Of a DNA stretch of 22,318 bases, positions 1 through 7,463 are shown in pieces. The position numbers were made by a program, and so were the translations under genes. The notes beneath the pieces were generated by a model. It was not told where the DNA came from and ran no database searches. It saw only the letters and a list, made by a program, of their open reading frames with translations. Each line of letters starts with the position of its first letter. Within the stretch, counting starts at the first letter, position 1. Source of the stretch: UBA7887 sp964408735 (GTDB lineage: Bacteria > Pseudomonadota > Alphaproteobacteria > UBA7887); assembly GCA_964408735.1 (NCBI GenBank), contig CAYPAX010000081.1, positions 1-22,318 of the forward strand, written 5' to 3'.

Positions 1-615
1 CTGAAAGGAACCATCGTCGCCCGCAAATGTGCGAAAGATTTTGTACGTTATCATGAGTCGGGCTTGGCTGCGGGCCGCGCCCAAGCCCTGGGCGACGCCG
101 AGGTCAAGCTTTGCGAGCTCGTGGAGGGGCTCAACCGGCATCTGGACACGCTCACGGCCGACCTCGCCGAACGGCGCGCATTGGCAGCAGGCGATGTGGT
201 GCACCTGGCGCGCGCCATCGCCGGAAAGGTGGCAGGCCAGCGCAGCACCGAACAAAATCTCGAAATCATCGAATCCCTGGTGCGTGACTCTCTGGACTCC
301 CTGTATCAGGCACCCGAAGCGACCGTGCGCATCGATCCGGCTCTTGTCGAAACGATGCGCGACAGGCTTGCACAGGTCGATTTCCCCATGGATGTGATGA
401 TCACCGGCGACGAGCGATTGCAGGGCGCCGACTGCCGTGTCGAGTGGCAGGATGGACAAGCCGAGAGACTGGACAGCGTGATGTGGCAAAAGGTCGACGA
501 TATATTGTCACACTATGCATTGGAGAGTCCGGATGAGCCGACCGTGGCGAGCCCGGAAAAAGAACCGATTATGAGCCCGGCCGACGCGCCGGCATCGGGA
601 GACGAAGATGGCTGA
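1..615 (+). CDS. fliH: Flagellar assembly protein FliH, C-terminal part (5' end outside window)
   Basis: The reading frame is open from the first base, so the gene starts upstream of the window; the TTG at 64 is not needed as a start. FliH is the cytoplasmic regulator of the flagellar export ATPase FliI and docks on FliN at the C-ring. The visible part has the family's Ala/Gly-rich coiled segment near the beginning (GLAAGRAQALGDA), then a long helical region. The globular C-terminal domain follows, with the typical VRIDPALVETMRDRL and D-E-R-L-x-G-A-D-C-R-V-E-W pattern. The last 40 or so residues are an acidic, Pro/Ala-rich tail. It overlaps fliN by 8 bases, which suggests coupled translation and fits FliH-FliN partnership. 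FliH is poorly conserved, so the call rests on the C-terminal pattern plus position. Confidence 0.85.
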   Translation: MKGTIVARKCAKDFVRYHESGLAAGRAQALGDAEVKLCELVEGLNRHLDTLTADLAERRALAAGDVVHLARAIAGKVAGQRSTEQNLEIIESLVRDSLDSLYQAPEATVRIDPALVETMRDRLAQVDFPMDVMITGDERLQGADCRVEWQDGQAERLDSVMWQKVDDILSHYALESPDEPTVASPEKEPIMSPADAPASGDEDG

Positions 616-958
616 TGGCGACGATCTGGAACTTCAAGATGTCGGCGAGCCCCAGGCCACCGACGTGGAGGAGGAAGACGACCCGTTTGCGGCACTCGAA
701 ATAACGCGCAGCGCGGCCGATCTGCAAGCGGTGTTCGACATACCCGTGCGGGTATCGGCAGTGCTTGGCAATGCCTCCATGCCTGTGAGCCAGCTTATGA
801 AACTGGGACGCGGTGCGGTCGTCGAGCTCGACCGTAAGGTTGGCGAAGCTATCGATATCTACGTCAACAACCGTCTGGTGGCGCGTGGTGAAGTGGTGGT
901 CGTCGAGGACCGTCTCGGCGTGACCATGACAGAAATTATCAAGACCGAGCGGTTCTGA
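608..958 (+). CDS. fliN: Flagellar motor switch protein FliN
   Basis: FliN is a C-ring component of the flagellar switch that sets rotation direction and anchors FliH/FliI. The protein is 116 residues. An acidic, poorly conserved N-terminus of about 40 residues precedes the SpoA-type domain at about residues 40-116. Diagnostic stretches are VFDIPVRVSAVLG, LMKLGRGAVVELDRKVGE, DIYVNNRLVARGEVVVVED and a terminal VTMTEIIKTERF. GGAGA lies 5 bases before the ATG. The gene overlaps fliH by 8 bases and is followed 12 bases later by motA. Length and domain order are normal for the family. Confidence 0.95.
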   Translation: MADGDDLELQDVGEPQATDVEEEDDPFAALEITRSAADLQAVFDIPVRVSAVLGNASMPVSQLMKLGRGAVVELDRKVGEAIDIYVNNRLVARGEVVVVEDRLGVTMTEIIKTERF

Positions 959-970
959 GGATTACCAGCC

Positions 971-1738
971 ATGGATATCGCAACCCTGCTCGGCATGTTG
1001 ATCGGCTTTGGCCTGGTCGTCGCCGCTATTGCGACCGGTGGCTCTATCGGAGCGTTCGTCGACGTGCCCTCGGTGCTGATCGTCATCGGCGGCACGTTCG
1101 CCATCACCACGGTCAGCTTTACCCTTGGCGAGATCATCAAGGGCCAGAAACTCATGATCAAGGCCGTCTTCAACAAGTCGGGCGACTTGGCGGCAGCGGC
1201 AACGCAAGTACTCGAGCTGGCCGACCTTGCCCGCAAGAACGGCGTGCTCGGGATGCAGGAGAGCCTCAAGAATCTGGACAATATTCCCTTCCTGCAAAAG
1301 GGCTTGGCGCTGGTGGTCGACGGCACCCCCGGCGACGAGGTCGAGCGCATGATGAAGCAGGAGATCAAGGGCATGGAAGCCCGGCACGAGAAGAGCGCCG
1401 GCATCCTGCGCCAGGCCGGCACGGTGGCGCCTGCGATGGGCCTGATCGGAACGCTTATCGGCCTGGTGCAGATGCTCGGCAATCTCGACGACCCCAACAG
1501 CATAGGGCCATCCATGGCCGTGGCGTTGTTGACCACCCTCTATGGCGCGATCCTGGCCAACATGGTCTTCAACCCCATGGCGGGAAAGCTGGAGCGCAAC
1601 TCTGCCGAGGAGGCTGCGCTGATGAGCCTTTACACCTTGGGTGCCGCTTCTATCGGCCGCCAGGAAAATCCGCGCCGTCTGGAGACCATGCTCAATACGC
1701 AATTGCCACCGGCCAAGCGTGTTCAGTTCTTCGATTGA
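971..1738 (+). CDS. motA: Flagellar motor stator protein, MotA/PomA type
   Basis: Stator subunit that with MotB/PomB forms the ion channel driving flagellar rotation in the inner membrane. At 255 residues it is closer to PomA-size proteins than to E. coli MotA. Two transmembrane helices lie near residues 3-24 and 29-50. A large cytoplasmic loop carries charged residues (DLARKNG and DEVERMMKQEI) of the kind that contact FliG. Two more helices contain the conserved prolines in APAMGLIGTLIGL and FNPMAGKL. GAGGA precedes the ATG. It lies between fliN and flbD with no motB partner in the window. Whether the ion is H+ or Na+ cannot be decided from this subunit alone. Confidence 0.9.
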   Translation: MDIATLLGMLIGFGLVVAAIATGGSIGAFVDVPSVLIVIGGTFAITTVSFTLGEIIKGQKLMIKAVFNKSGDLAAAATQVLELADLARKNGVLGMQESLKNLDNIPFLQKGLALVVDGTPGDEVERMMKQEIKGMEARHEKSAGILRQAGTVAPAMGLIGTLIGLVQMLGNLDDPNSIGPSMAVALLTTLYGAILANMVFNPMAGKLERNSAEEAALMSLYTLGAASIGRQENPRRLETMLNTQLPPAKRVQFFD

Positions 1739-1769
1739 CCGAGACCGTTAGAGCGAAAGGATTTTTACC

Positions 1770-3140
1770 ATGCGTTTGTTGATGATCGGCACCTTGTCGG
1801 GCCAGATGGGCGAAGCCTGCCAGATTGCCGTGTCCCGCGGCGCCAAGGTTACCCAGGCCGACGACGTGGACATCGCCATGAATCTACTGCGCGCAAATGC
1901 CTCCGGCGGCGCGGATCTCGCCATGGTCGACGTGGCCTTGGATATCGGCGGGCTGATCTCGAACATGACGGACGAACGCATCAGCGTTCCGGTCGTAGCC
2001 TGCGGCATGGGCGATGACAGCAGCGCTGCCGTCGGAGCCATCAAGGCCGGGGCCAAGGAATACATCCCCCTTCCCCCCGATCCTGAGCTTATCGCAGCCG
2101 TGCTCGAAGCGGTCACGGAAGAAAGCCACCGGCTGATTTTCGAAGACCCGGCGATGGGCGAAGTTCTGGCCATGTCTGAACGGGTCGCCAAGTCCGACGC
2201 CAGTATCCTGATCACCGGCAAGTCCGGCACCGGCAAGGAGATGCTGGCGCGCTTCATCCACCGCAAGAGCGCCCGGGCCGACAAGCCGTTCGTATCGGTG
2301 AACTGCGCCGCAATCCCTGAGAACCTGCTCGAATCGGAGTTGTTCGGCCACGAGAAAGGCGCCTTTACCGGTGCCGTGGCACGGCGCATCGGCAAATTCG
2401 AAGCGGCCGACGGCGGCACCCTTCTGCTCGACGAGCTTGGCGAAATGGATATGCGCATGCAGGCCAAGCTGTTGCGCGTATTGCAGGAGCGCGAAATCGA
2501 CCGCGTCGGCGGCTCGCGTCCGGTCAAGATCGATATCCGCCTGCTCGCCACCACCAACCGGTCCCTCGAGGCAGAGGTCGCGAAGGGGAACTTCCGCGAA
2601 GATCTCTATTTCCGCATCAACGTCATGACCCTGGATATCCCGCCCCTTTACAAGCGCCCGAAAGATATACTTGCTCTGGCTAATTATTTTATCAAAAAGT
2701 ACTCGGAATCGAACGGCTTGCCGCCGAGACCCCTATCCAGCGAGGCAACCGATCGGCTGATGCGCCACCCCTGGCCCGGCAATGTACGGGAATTGGAGAA
2801 CAATATGCACCGCGCCGTGCTGCTCGCCACGGGTAGCGAGATCGAGGCCAGCGCCATGATGATGGGTGGCGACGGCCTCGCCGGGGTACCGGTCGGCGAC
2901 AGTATCGTCAGCACCGACGGTGATGCGGCAGGCACGGGAGACCTGGTCGGCAGAACGGTTGCCGACGTCGAGCGGGATCTCATCATCGATACCCTGCAGC
3001 ACTGCCTCGGCAACAGAACGCACGCGGCGAATATCCTCGGTATCTCCATCCGCACCCTGCGCAACAAGCTCAAATTGTACGACGGCGAAGGTGTCGCCGT
3101 GCCGCCACCGGCAAGCGAAAACCGCACGGCGGCGATGTGA
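1770..3140 (+). CDS. flbD: Sigma-54-dependent flagellar transcriptional activator FlbD
   Basis: Enhancer-binding protein that activates (and can repress) class II/III flagellar promoters with RpoN. Residues 1-118 are a degenerate receiver-like domain. An aspartate is present at 54 (MVDVALD), but the usual N-terminal acidic pair is missing. The AAA+ domain follows, with Walker A GKSGTGKE at 150-157, the sigma-54 contact loop GAFTGA at 197-202, Walker B GGTLLLDELG at 225-234, and WPGNVREL at 345-352. The C-terminal Fis-type HTH lies at about 410-437 (THAANILGISIRTLRNKL). AAAGGA lies upstream of the ATG. Position inside the flagellar operon and the N-terminal sequence both match alphaproteobacterial FlbD, whose activity depends on FliX rather than on standard phosphorylation (family knowledge). 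Confidence 0.93.
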   Translation: MRLLMIGTLSGQMGEACQIAVSRGAKVTQADDVDIAMNLLRANASGGADLAMVDVALDIGGLISNMTDERISVPVVACGMGDDSSAAVGAIKAGAKEYIPLPPDPELIAAVLEAVTEESHRLIFEDPAMGEVLAMSERVAKSDASILITGKSGTGKEMLARFIHRKSARADKPFVSVNCAAIPENLLESELFGHEKGAFTGAVARRIGKFEAADGGTLLLDELGEMDMRMQAKLLRVLQEREIDRVGGSRPVKIDIRLLATTNRSLEAEVAKGNFREDLYFRINVMTLDIPPLYKRPKDILALANYFIKKYSESNGLPPRPLSSEATDRLMRHPWPGNVRELENNMHRAVLLATGSEIEASAMMMGGDGLAGVPVGDSIVSTDGDAAGTGDLVGRTVADVERDLIIDTLQHCLGNRTHAANILGISIRTLRNKLKLYDGEGVAVPPPASENRTAAM

Positions 3141-3184
3141 GTGTCCAGACCCTGACATCCGACACTATCGAAGTCTGACGACGC

Positions 3185-5155
3185 ATGTCCGACACCAATG
3201 ATGGCGGCGAGCTGCAGGCCATAGACAATTCGGCCGAGCCGGAGTCCGACGACGCCGGCCCCGACTTCGGGGCTATGCTCGAGCGCGTCGGCACGACCCT
3301 GCGCCAGAGCGACATCATGCTGGCGCTTGTCGTCGTTGGCATCCTGATCGCGCTGATCATGCCGATGCCGCGCTGGCTGATGGACTTCAGCCTGGCCATC
3401 TCGATTACCTTTTCCGTGCTTGTGCTGATGGTCGGTCTGTTCATCGCGCGACCGCTCGATTTCAGCGCCTTCCCCACGGTGCTGCTCATCGCCACCATGC
3501 TCAGATTGGCACTGAATCTGGCATCGACGCGATTGATACTGGCCGACGGCCACACCGGCACACAGGCCGCGGGAAAAGTCATTCAAGCCTTCGGCGATTT
3601 TGTCATGAGCGGCAATTTCGTCATCGGCATCATTGTTTTCGCGATCCTCGTCATCGTGAATTTCGTCGTCATCACAAAGGGCTCGAGTCGTATCGCCGAG
3701 GTCGCGGCGCGTTTCAGCCTCGATGCCATGCCGGGCAAGCAGATGGCGATCGACGCCGACCTGTCGTCCGGGCTGATCGACGAGGGCGAGGCCCGCCGCC
3801 GTCGCCGCGAGCTGGAAGACGAAAGCACTTTCTTCGGTGCCATGGACGGTGCCGCCAAGTTCGTTCGCGGCGACGCCATCGCCGGCCTGCTGATCACCTT
3901 CATTAATGTCATCGGCGGCATGGTCATAGGCGTCGCGCAACACGGCATGAGCTTCGGCGATGCCGCGAACAACTACACTTTGCTTACCGTTGGCGACGGC
4001 TTGGTGACGCAAATCCCAGCACTTATTGTCTCGACCGCGGCCGGCCTGCTGGTCTCGAAGGCCGGCGTTCGCGGCTCAGCGGACAAAGCGGTCTTCGGCC
4101 AGCTCGGTGCCTATCCGAAAGCCCTCGGCATGGTATCAGGGCTGATGGTCGCCTTGTCTCTGCTGCCGGGCATTCCGATGGTGCCATTTCTCTTTCTGGC
4201 GGGGCTGGCCGGTTTCTCCGCCTGGCGGCTGTCGGACCAGGCACGGCAGCGCAGCGCCGAGAGCGAGGCCGTGGCCAAGGCGCAAGCCGAGGCGTCAATG
4301 GCTGCGCCCGCGGAGGAGCCCATAGCCACCGCGTTGCATATCGATGTCCTGCGCCTGGAAATGGGCTACGGCCTGCTGCCGCTGATCAACGACCAGAAAA
4401 GCCACCGCCTGACCGACCAGATCAAGGCGCTGCGCCGCCAGCTGGCAACCGAGCTCGGTTTCGTCATGCCTGCCGTGCGGATTCAGGACAATATGCAGTT
4501 GCCGGCCAACCAATATGTCATTCGGGTCAAGGACATCGAGGCCGGTACCGGCGAGCTGATACCGACCCAGTTGCTGGTCATGGATCCGCGGGGAGAGCCG
4601 ATCGGGCTGTCCGGTCAGGAAACGGTCGAGCCGACTTTCGGTCTTCCCGCCAAGTGGATTCCCGAAAGCCAACGCGAGGAGGCCCTGTTCCGCGGCCTGA
4701 CCGTGGTCGAGCCGGCCAGCCCGGCGGAGCTGCGCGCGGCTGTCGCCCGGCAGTCGGACGATGCGGTAACCCTGATCGACACCACAGGCGCCAACCCATT
4801 CCACGCCTCGGAGATGGCCGCCCTCGCCCAGCTCATCGAGGCAGCCGATGCCGAGCCGGTCTTGGTTCTGGCCGCAGGCGGAGACGTCGCCGAGGCAGCC
4901 GAGATCGTCGGCAGCTTTGCCGCCATCGGCGCACGGCGCATGGTGGTCACGCGCCTCGACATCTCTCGCAGGCTCGGCGCCATGCTGGTGGTTGCCGAGG
5001 CCGGCCCATTGGCCTTTTCCGACGTCAGTTTCAGCCCCCAGGTCGCACGCGGCCTGAAATTTCTCACCCCGCAAGCACTGGCGCGTCTATTGATGCGCGA
5101 CCCGCTGCAAGCGGCCCAACATGACGCTACCCCCAAGAAGGCTTTGATCCGATGA
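3185..5155 (+). CDS. flhA: Flagellar type III export gate protein FlhA
   Basis: FlhA is the large membrane component of the flagellar export gate. It forms a nonameric ring whose cytoplasmic part receives substrate-chaperone complexes. The protein has 656 residues. The N-terminal half has about eight hydrophobic segments, starting at about residue 40. The FHIPEP signature is present in the cytoplasmic loop (RIAEVAARFSLDAMPGKQM, continuing AIDADLSSG). The C-terminal half, from about residue 375, is the soluble FlhA-C domain with LEMGYGLLPLI and the QIKALRRQLATELG stretch. The Shine-Dalgarno upstream of the ATG is weak. The last four bases (ATGA, 5152-5155) overlap the start of flhG, a sign of coupled translation. 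Confidence 0.97.
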   Translation: MSDTNDGGELQAIDNSAEPESDDAGPDFGAMLERVGTTLRQSDIMLALVVVGILIALIMPMPRWLMDFSLAISITFSVLVLMVGLFIARPLDFSAFPTVLLIATMLRLALNLASTRLILADGHTGTQAAGKVIQAFGDFVMSGNFVIGIIVFAILVIVNFVVITKGSSRIAEVAARFSLDAMPGKQMAIDADLSSGLIDEGEARRRRRELEDESTFFGAMDGAAKFVRGDAIAGLLITFINVIGGMVIGVAQHGMSFGDAANNYTLLTVGDGLVTQIPALIVSTAAGLLVSKAGVRGSADKAVFGQLGAYPKALGMVSGLMVALSLLPGIPMVPFLFLAGLAGFSAWRLSDQARQRSAESEAVAKAQAEASMAAPAEEPIATALHIDVLRLEMGYGLLPLINDQKSHRLTDQIKALRRQLATELGFVMPAVRIQDNMQLPANQYVIRVKDIEAGTGELIPTQLLVMDPRGEPIGLSGQETVEPTFGLPAKWIPESQREEALFRGLTVVEPASPAELRAAVARQSDDAVTLIDTTGANPFHASEMAALAQLIEAADAEPVLVLAAGGDVAEAAEIVGSFAAIGARRMVVTRLDISRRLGAMLVVAEAGPLAFSDVSFSPQVARGLKFLTPQALARLLMRDPLQAAQHDATPKKALIR

Positions 5156-5943
5156 GCATGCCAAATACAGTCGCGAAACATCCGTCGGCCTCACGCCAAA
5201 TGGACAATGTGATTGCTATCGCTTCGGGCAAGGGCGGGGTCGGCAAGACCTGGTTCTCGATCTCCCTCACCCAGGCCTTGGCGCGAGAGGGCCAAAAAGT
5301 CCTCTTGTTCGACGGCGACCTCGGCCTCGCCAACATCGACGTGCAATTGGGCCTGATGCCCAACCACGATATTGCCGGTGTGATCGCCGGCGCCTCGACC
5401 ATCGATCAGGCCATACACCCCTTCGACTCAGGCGGCTTCGACGTGATTGCCGGCAATTCGGGTTCGGGCGGCCTGGCGTCGTTGACGCCGCGAAAACTGC
5501 AAGGCCTTTGCGACGGACTGGTGACCGTCGCCAACCGCTACGACCTGGTCGTTCTCGATCTCGCCGCCGGCCTCGACGAGAACCTTCGTCTGCTTGCCGG
5601 CCTCAGCGGCTCTTGCCTGGTCATCACCACGGACGAGCCGACCGCGCTGACCGACGCCTACGCCCTTATCAAGGTGCTCACGGCCACCGGTCATCAAGGC
5701 ATCATTCGGATCGTGATCAACATGGCCCCGACCTACAAGGACGGTGAGCGTACGTACAAGACATTGCTCAAGGCCTGCGAAAACTTCCTCAAGATCTCGC
5801 CGCCACTGGCCGGAATCGTGCGCCGTGACGAAAAAGTGCGGGACACTATCCGGCGGCAAATTCCCTTGTTGACGCGCCATCCCAACAGCGAAGCGGCAGA
5901 GGACGTGCAAACCATCGCCACACGCCTGCCGAAAGAGAAATGA
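5152..5943 (+). CDS. flhG: MinD-like ATPase FlhG (FleN), flagellar number regulator
   Basis: SIMIBI-class P-loop ATPase related to MinD that controls flagellar number and placement, usually by stimulating the GTPase FlhF. The deviant Walker A is KGGVGKT at residues 27-33. It is followed by LLFDGDLGLANIDVQLGL, the conserved FlhG/MinD switch region, and VVLDLAAGLDENLR in the Walker B/switch II position. The family's ITTDEPTALTDAYALIK stretch is also present. Length 263 residues is normal. The ATG overlaps the flhA stop (ATGA), supporting this start. flhF, commonly found between flhA and flhG, is not here; the two genes abut directly. Confidence 0.93.
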   Translation: MSMPNTVAKHPSASRQMDNVIAIASGKGGVGKTWFSISLTQALAREGQKVLLFDGDLGLANIDVQLGLMPNHDIAGVIAGASTIDQAIHPFDSGGFDVIAGNSGSGGLASLTPRKLQGLCDGLVTVANRYDLVVLDLAAGLDENLRLLAGLSGSCLVITTDEPTALTDAYALIKVLTATGHQGIIRIVINMAPTYKDGERTYKTLLKACENFLKISPPLAGIVRRDEKVRDTIRRQIPLLTRHPNSEAAEDVQTIATRLPKEK

Positions 5944-5981
5944 CGGGGCCGATTGCGTATATCGGCACACTGAGGTGAGAG

Positions 5982-6392
5982 ATGTCAGGCCAGGATGACG
6001 TGGAGCATCCTCTCGAGTTGGCGCGCAGCCGACGCGAAGGCTTGGACGTCAGCGACAATCCCCGGCAGGGCCTCGACTATCTGGTCAGTCTGGAGGCAAC
6101 GATGCCGGCCGGCCCCGGCAAGCAGGCGATCTCGATCGGCCTGCGCTATGTCCCGGATAGATACTTGCTGCCAACCGATATCTTTTCGCGCTATCTGGCG
6201 AGCCTGGACGGCAATGCCTGGGACAGCATAGAAGCCATGGCTGCGGACATGCTTGGCGATTTGGATAGTGAGCTACTGCCACGCTGGCTGCAAGTGAAGA
6301 TCAGCGCCGGCGCCGACCATCGCGTGACCCTCGAGCATAGACAGCCCGATTGGGAGAACCGCCTCATGCTGGTCCGTATCCCGATCGATTGA
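5982..6392 (+). CDS. Small protein resembling a QueF T-fold domain without the catalytic cysteine
   Basis: A 136-residue protein, 38 bases after flhG, with a good Shine-Dalgarno (GAGGTGA) before the ATG. There is no signal peptide or membrane segment. Residues about 28-125 follow the order of conserved blocks in QueF (7-cyano-7-deazaguanine reductase): a DYLVSLEA strand, ISIGLRYVPDR, a YLASL helix, a LGDLDSELLPRWLQVKIS stretch, then a terminal strand. Where QueF has the active-site cysteine loop (SLCPxTGQPD) this protein reads TMPAGPGKQA, and it contains no cysteine at all. QueF's substrate-binding Glu and His positions also appear to be replaced. The resemblance is recalled from family patterns, not searched. 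If right, it is a non-enzymatic T-fold protein; otherwise it is an unknown conserved gene of the flagellar operon. Confidence 0.6.
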   Translation: MSGQDDVEHPLELARSRREGLDVSDNPRQGLDYLVSLEATMPAGPGKQAISIGLRYVPDRYLLPTDIFSRYLASLDGNAWDSIEAMAADMLGDLDSELLPRWLQVKISAGADHRVTLEHRQPDWENRLMLVRIPID

Positions 6393-6406
6393 CGGACCAC
6401 TCGACA

Positions 6407-7312
6407 CTACAAGCTGAGCCGCCTACGCACCAAGGCAATACGCTCGACCGTGGCTTCCGCATGCCCCAGCACTATGCGCCAATCCTCATCGTCGAGCCCG
6501 GCGTCGAGCAAATCCGAAAAGAAACCGAAATCCTCTTCCAAATGCGCCAAGGCGCGCAGCAATACCTGGCGCGGCGACATCGGTCGAACCATGAGCGACG
6601 CGTCGCCTTTGCCATCAGCTTCCGCAGGAAGTTCTATCTGCTCCGCCAATGTCACGAGAAAATTTTTCACGCTATCGCTGTCCGGACCCGTTATCACAGC
6701 CGCGAGCTCGCGCAGGGCCAGGCCCGTCGTCACAGCACGCATGGCGGACACTTCTCCGATACTGACGGCAGCGAACGGCTCCGCAACGGCCGCTGTCGTG
6801 CTTTCGGATCGATACAGGTGCTGGCGAGCCAAGCGCAATCTCAGCAGGTGATCGCGCTCCTCTTTCGCGATCCTGAGACTGAGTGCGCGCAAACTCCCGT
6901 CAACGCAAACCGCGACGATCTCGCTGAAGAGTATGAAGGCTCGCTCCTCGTTCTTTATGGCAAGCGACAAAGCGTTATGAGGGGTCAAGGCGCGCGCGCC
7001 TCCCGCCTCCTCAAGCTCGTCCGCGGTGACGGTCTCCACGCCCAATTCGGTGGCCAGCCGCGCAATGTCCCGGCTCGAGCCGCACGGATCCATCCGGCTC
7101 GCCGCCTCCTGCTCCTGCCGCCTTTCATCCTCGGCTATATCACGGAATAGCTTCTCAAGCTCATCGTTACCTTGGCGCGCCATAAGCAGGGCCAGGCGGC
7201 GATAACTTTCATAGGCCGCATGTTCCATCGCCGCAATAACTGCCCATAGCTCGGTTTCGTCTTTCAAACCGCGCAATATATTGGCACTCGACGATGTGAC
7301 TGCCCCCGCCAT
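6407..7312 (-). CDS. Rubrerythrin/ferritin-like diiron-type protein
   Basis: A 301-residue, mostly helical protein. Residues about 20-165 form a four-helix ferritin-like domain. Helix 1 has E30 followed six residues later by Y37, as in rubrerythrin. Helix 2 has E63-R-R-Q66, where rubrerythrins have E-x-x-H. Helix 3 has E122, and helix 4 has the E152-R-D-H155 pair. A second helical region fills residues 180-300. Such proteins handle iron or peroxide, but the substrate is not evident here. The ATG at 7312 was chosen over an in-frame GTG at 7408. The GTG has no Shine-Dalgarno, its extension runs through the FNR-type palindrome and the likely -10, and it adds a very basic tail. An AGGAG lies 14 bases before the ATG, which is rather far. 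The gene is divergent from nosR, suggesting shared anaerobic control. Confidence 0.75.
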   Translation of the reverse strand: MAGAVTSSSANILRGLKDETELWAVIAAMEHAAYESYRRLALLMARQGNDELEKLFRDIAEDERRQEQEAASRMDPCGSSRDIARLATELGVETVTADELEEAGGARALTPHNALSLAIKNEERAFILFSEIVAVCVDGSLRALSLRIAKEERDHLLRLRLARQHLYRSESTTAAVAEPFAAVSIGEVSAMRAVTTGLALRELAAVITGPDSDSVKNFLVTLAEQIELPAEADGKGDASLMVRPMSPRQVLLRALAHLEEDFGFFSDLLDAGLDDEDWRIVLGHAEATVERIALVRRRLSL

Positions 7313-7357
7313 GCGTCGTCTATTTGCTCCTGACCTTCGGCGTCCAACCTGCTTGAA

Positions 7358-7363
7358 ACTATA
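7358..7363 (-). promoter_or_regulatory. Putative -10 element for the ferritin-like gene
   Basis: On the minus strand this reads TATAGT, one mismatch from TATAAT. Its centre is 31 bases from the centre of the TTGAC-TTTT-GTCAA palindrome. That is nearly the spacing of a class II FNR/CRP activator site (-41.5). The predicted transcript would start near 7351, leaving a leader of about 38 bases before the ATG at 7312. Confidence 0.5.
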
Positions 7364-7384
7364 TGCGTTGTCCAGCGCCAGCCA

Positions 7385-7398
7385 TTGACTTTTGTCAA
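7385..7398. promoter_or_regulatory. FNR/DNR/FixK-type operator palindrome
   Basis: A perfect inverted repeat TTGAC-TTTT-GTCAA with the half-site length and 4-base spacer of the FNR/CRP superfamily (FNR consensus TTGAT-N4-ATCAA). It lies between the ferritin-like gene and nosR. For the ferritin-like gene it sits at about -41 relative to the predicted start of transcription. For nosR it lies about 72 bases before the chosen ATG, also compatible with activation, although no clear -10 is visible on that side. Denitrification genes are usually under FNR/NNR/DNR-type oxygen or NO control, which fits. Which regulator binds cannot be read from the site. Confidence 0.65.
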
Positions 7399-7463
7399 GG
7401 ATATACACGCCGTTGTAGGCGATCGTTCCGATGTCTGCCGTTGGGGGACGGAATAGGGATACG

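Noticed and set aside
5948..5966. Hairpin GCCGAT-N7-ATCGGC after flhG as a terminator
   Set aside because: Short 6-bp stem without a T-run, and the next gene has its Shine-Dalgarno immediately after it.
6350..7150. Long plus-strand open frame of 266 codons
   Set aside because: It is antisense to the ferritin-like gene, whose minus-strand protein has a coherent four-helix pattern. The plus-strand product has no family signal and begins inside the preceding gene.
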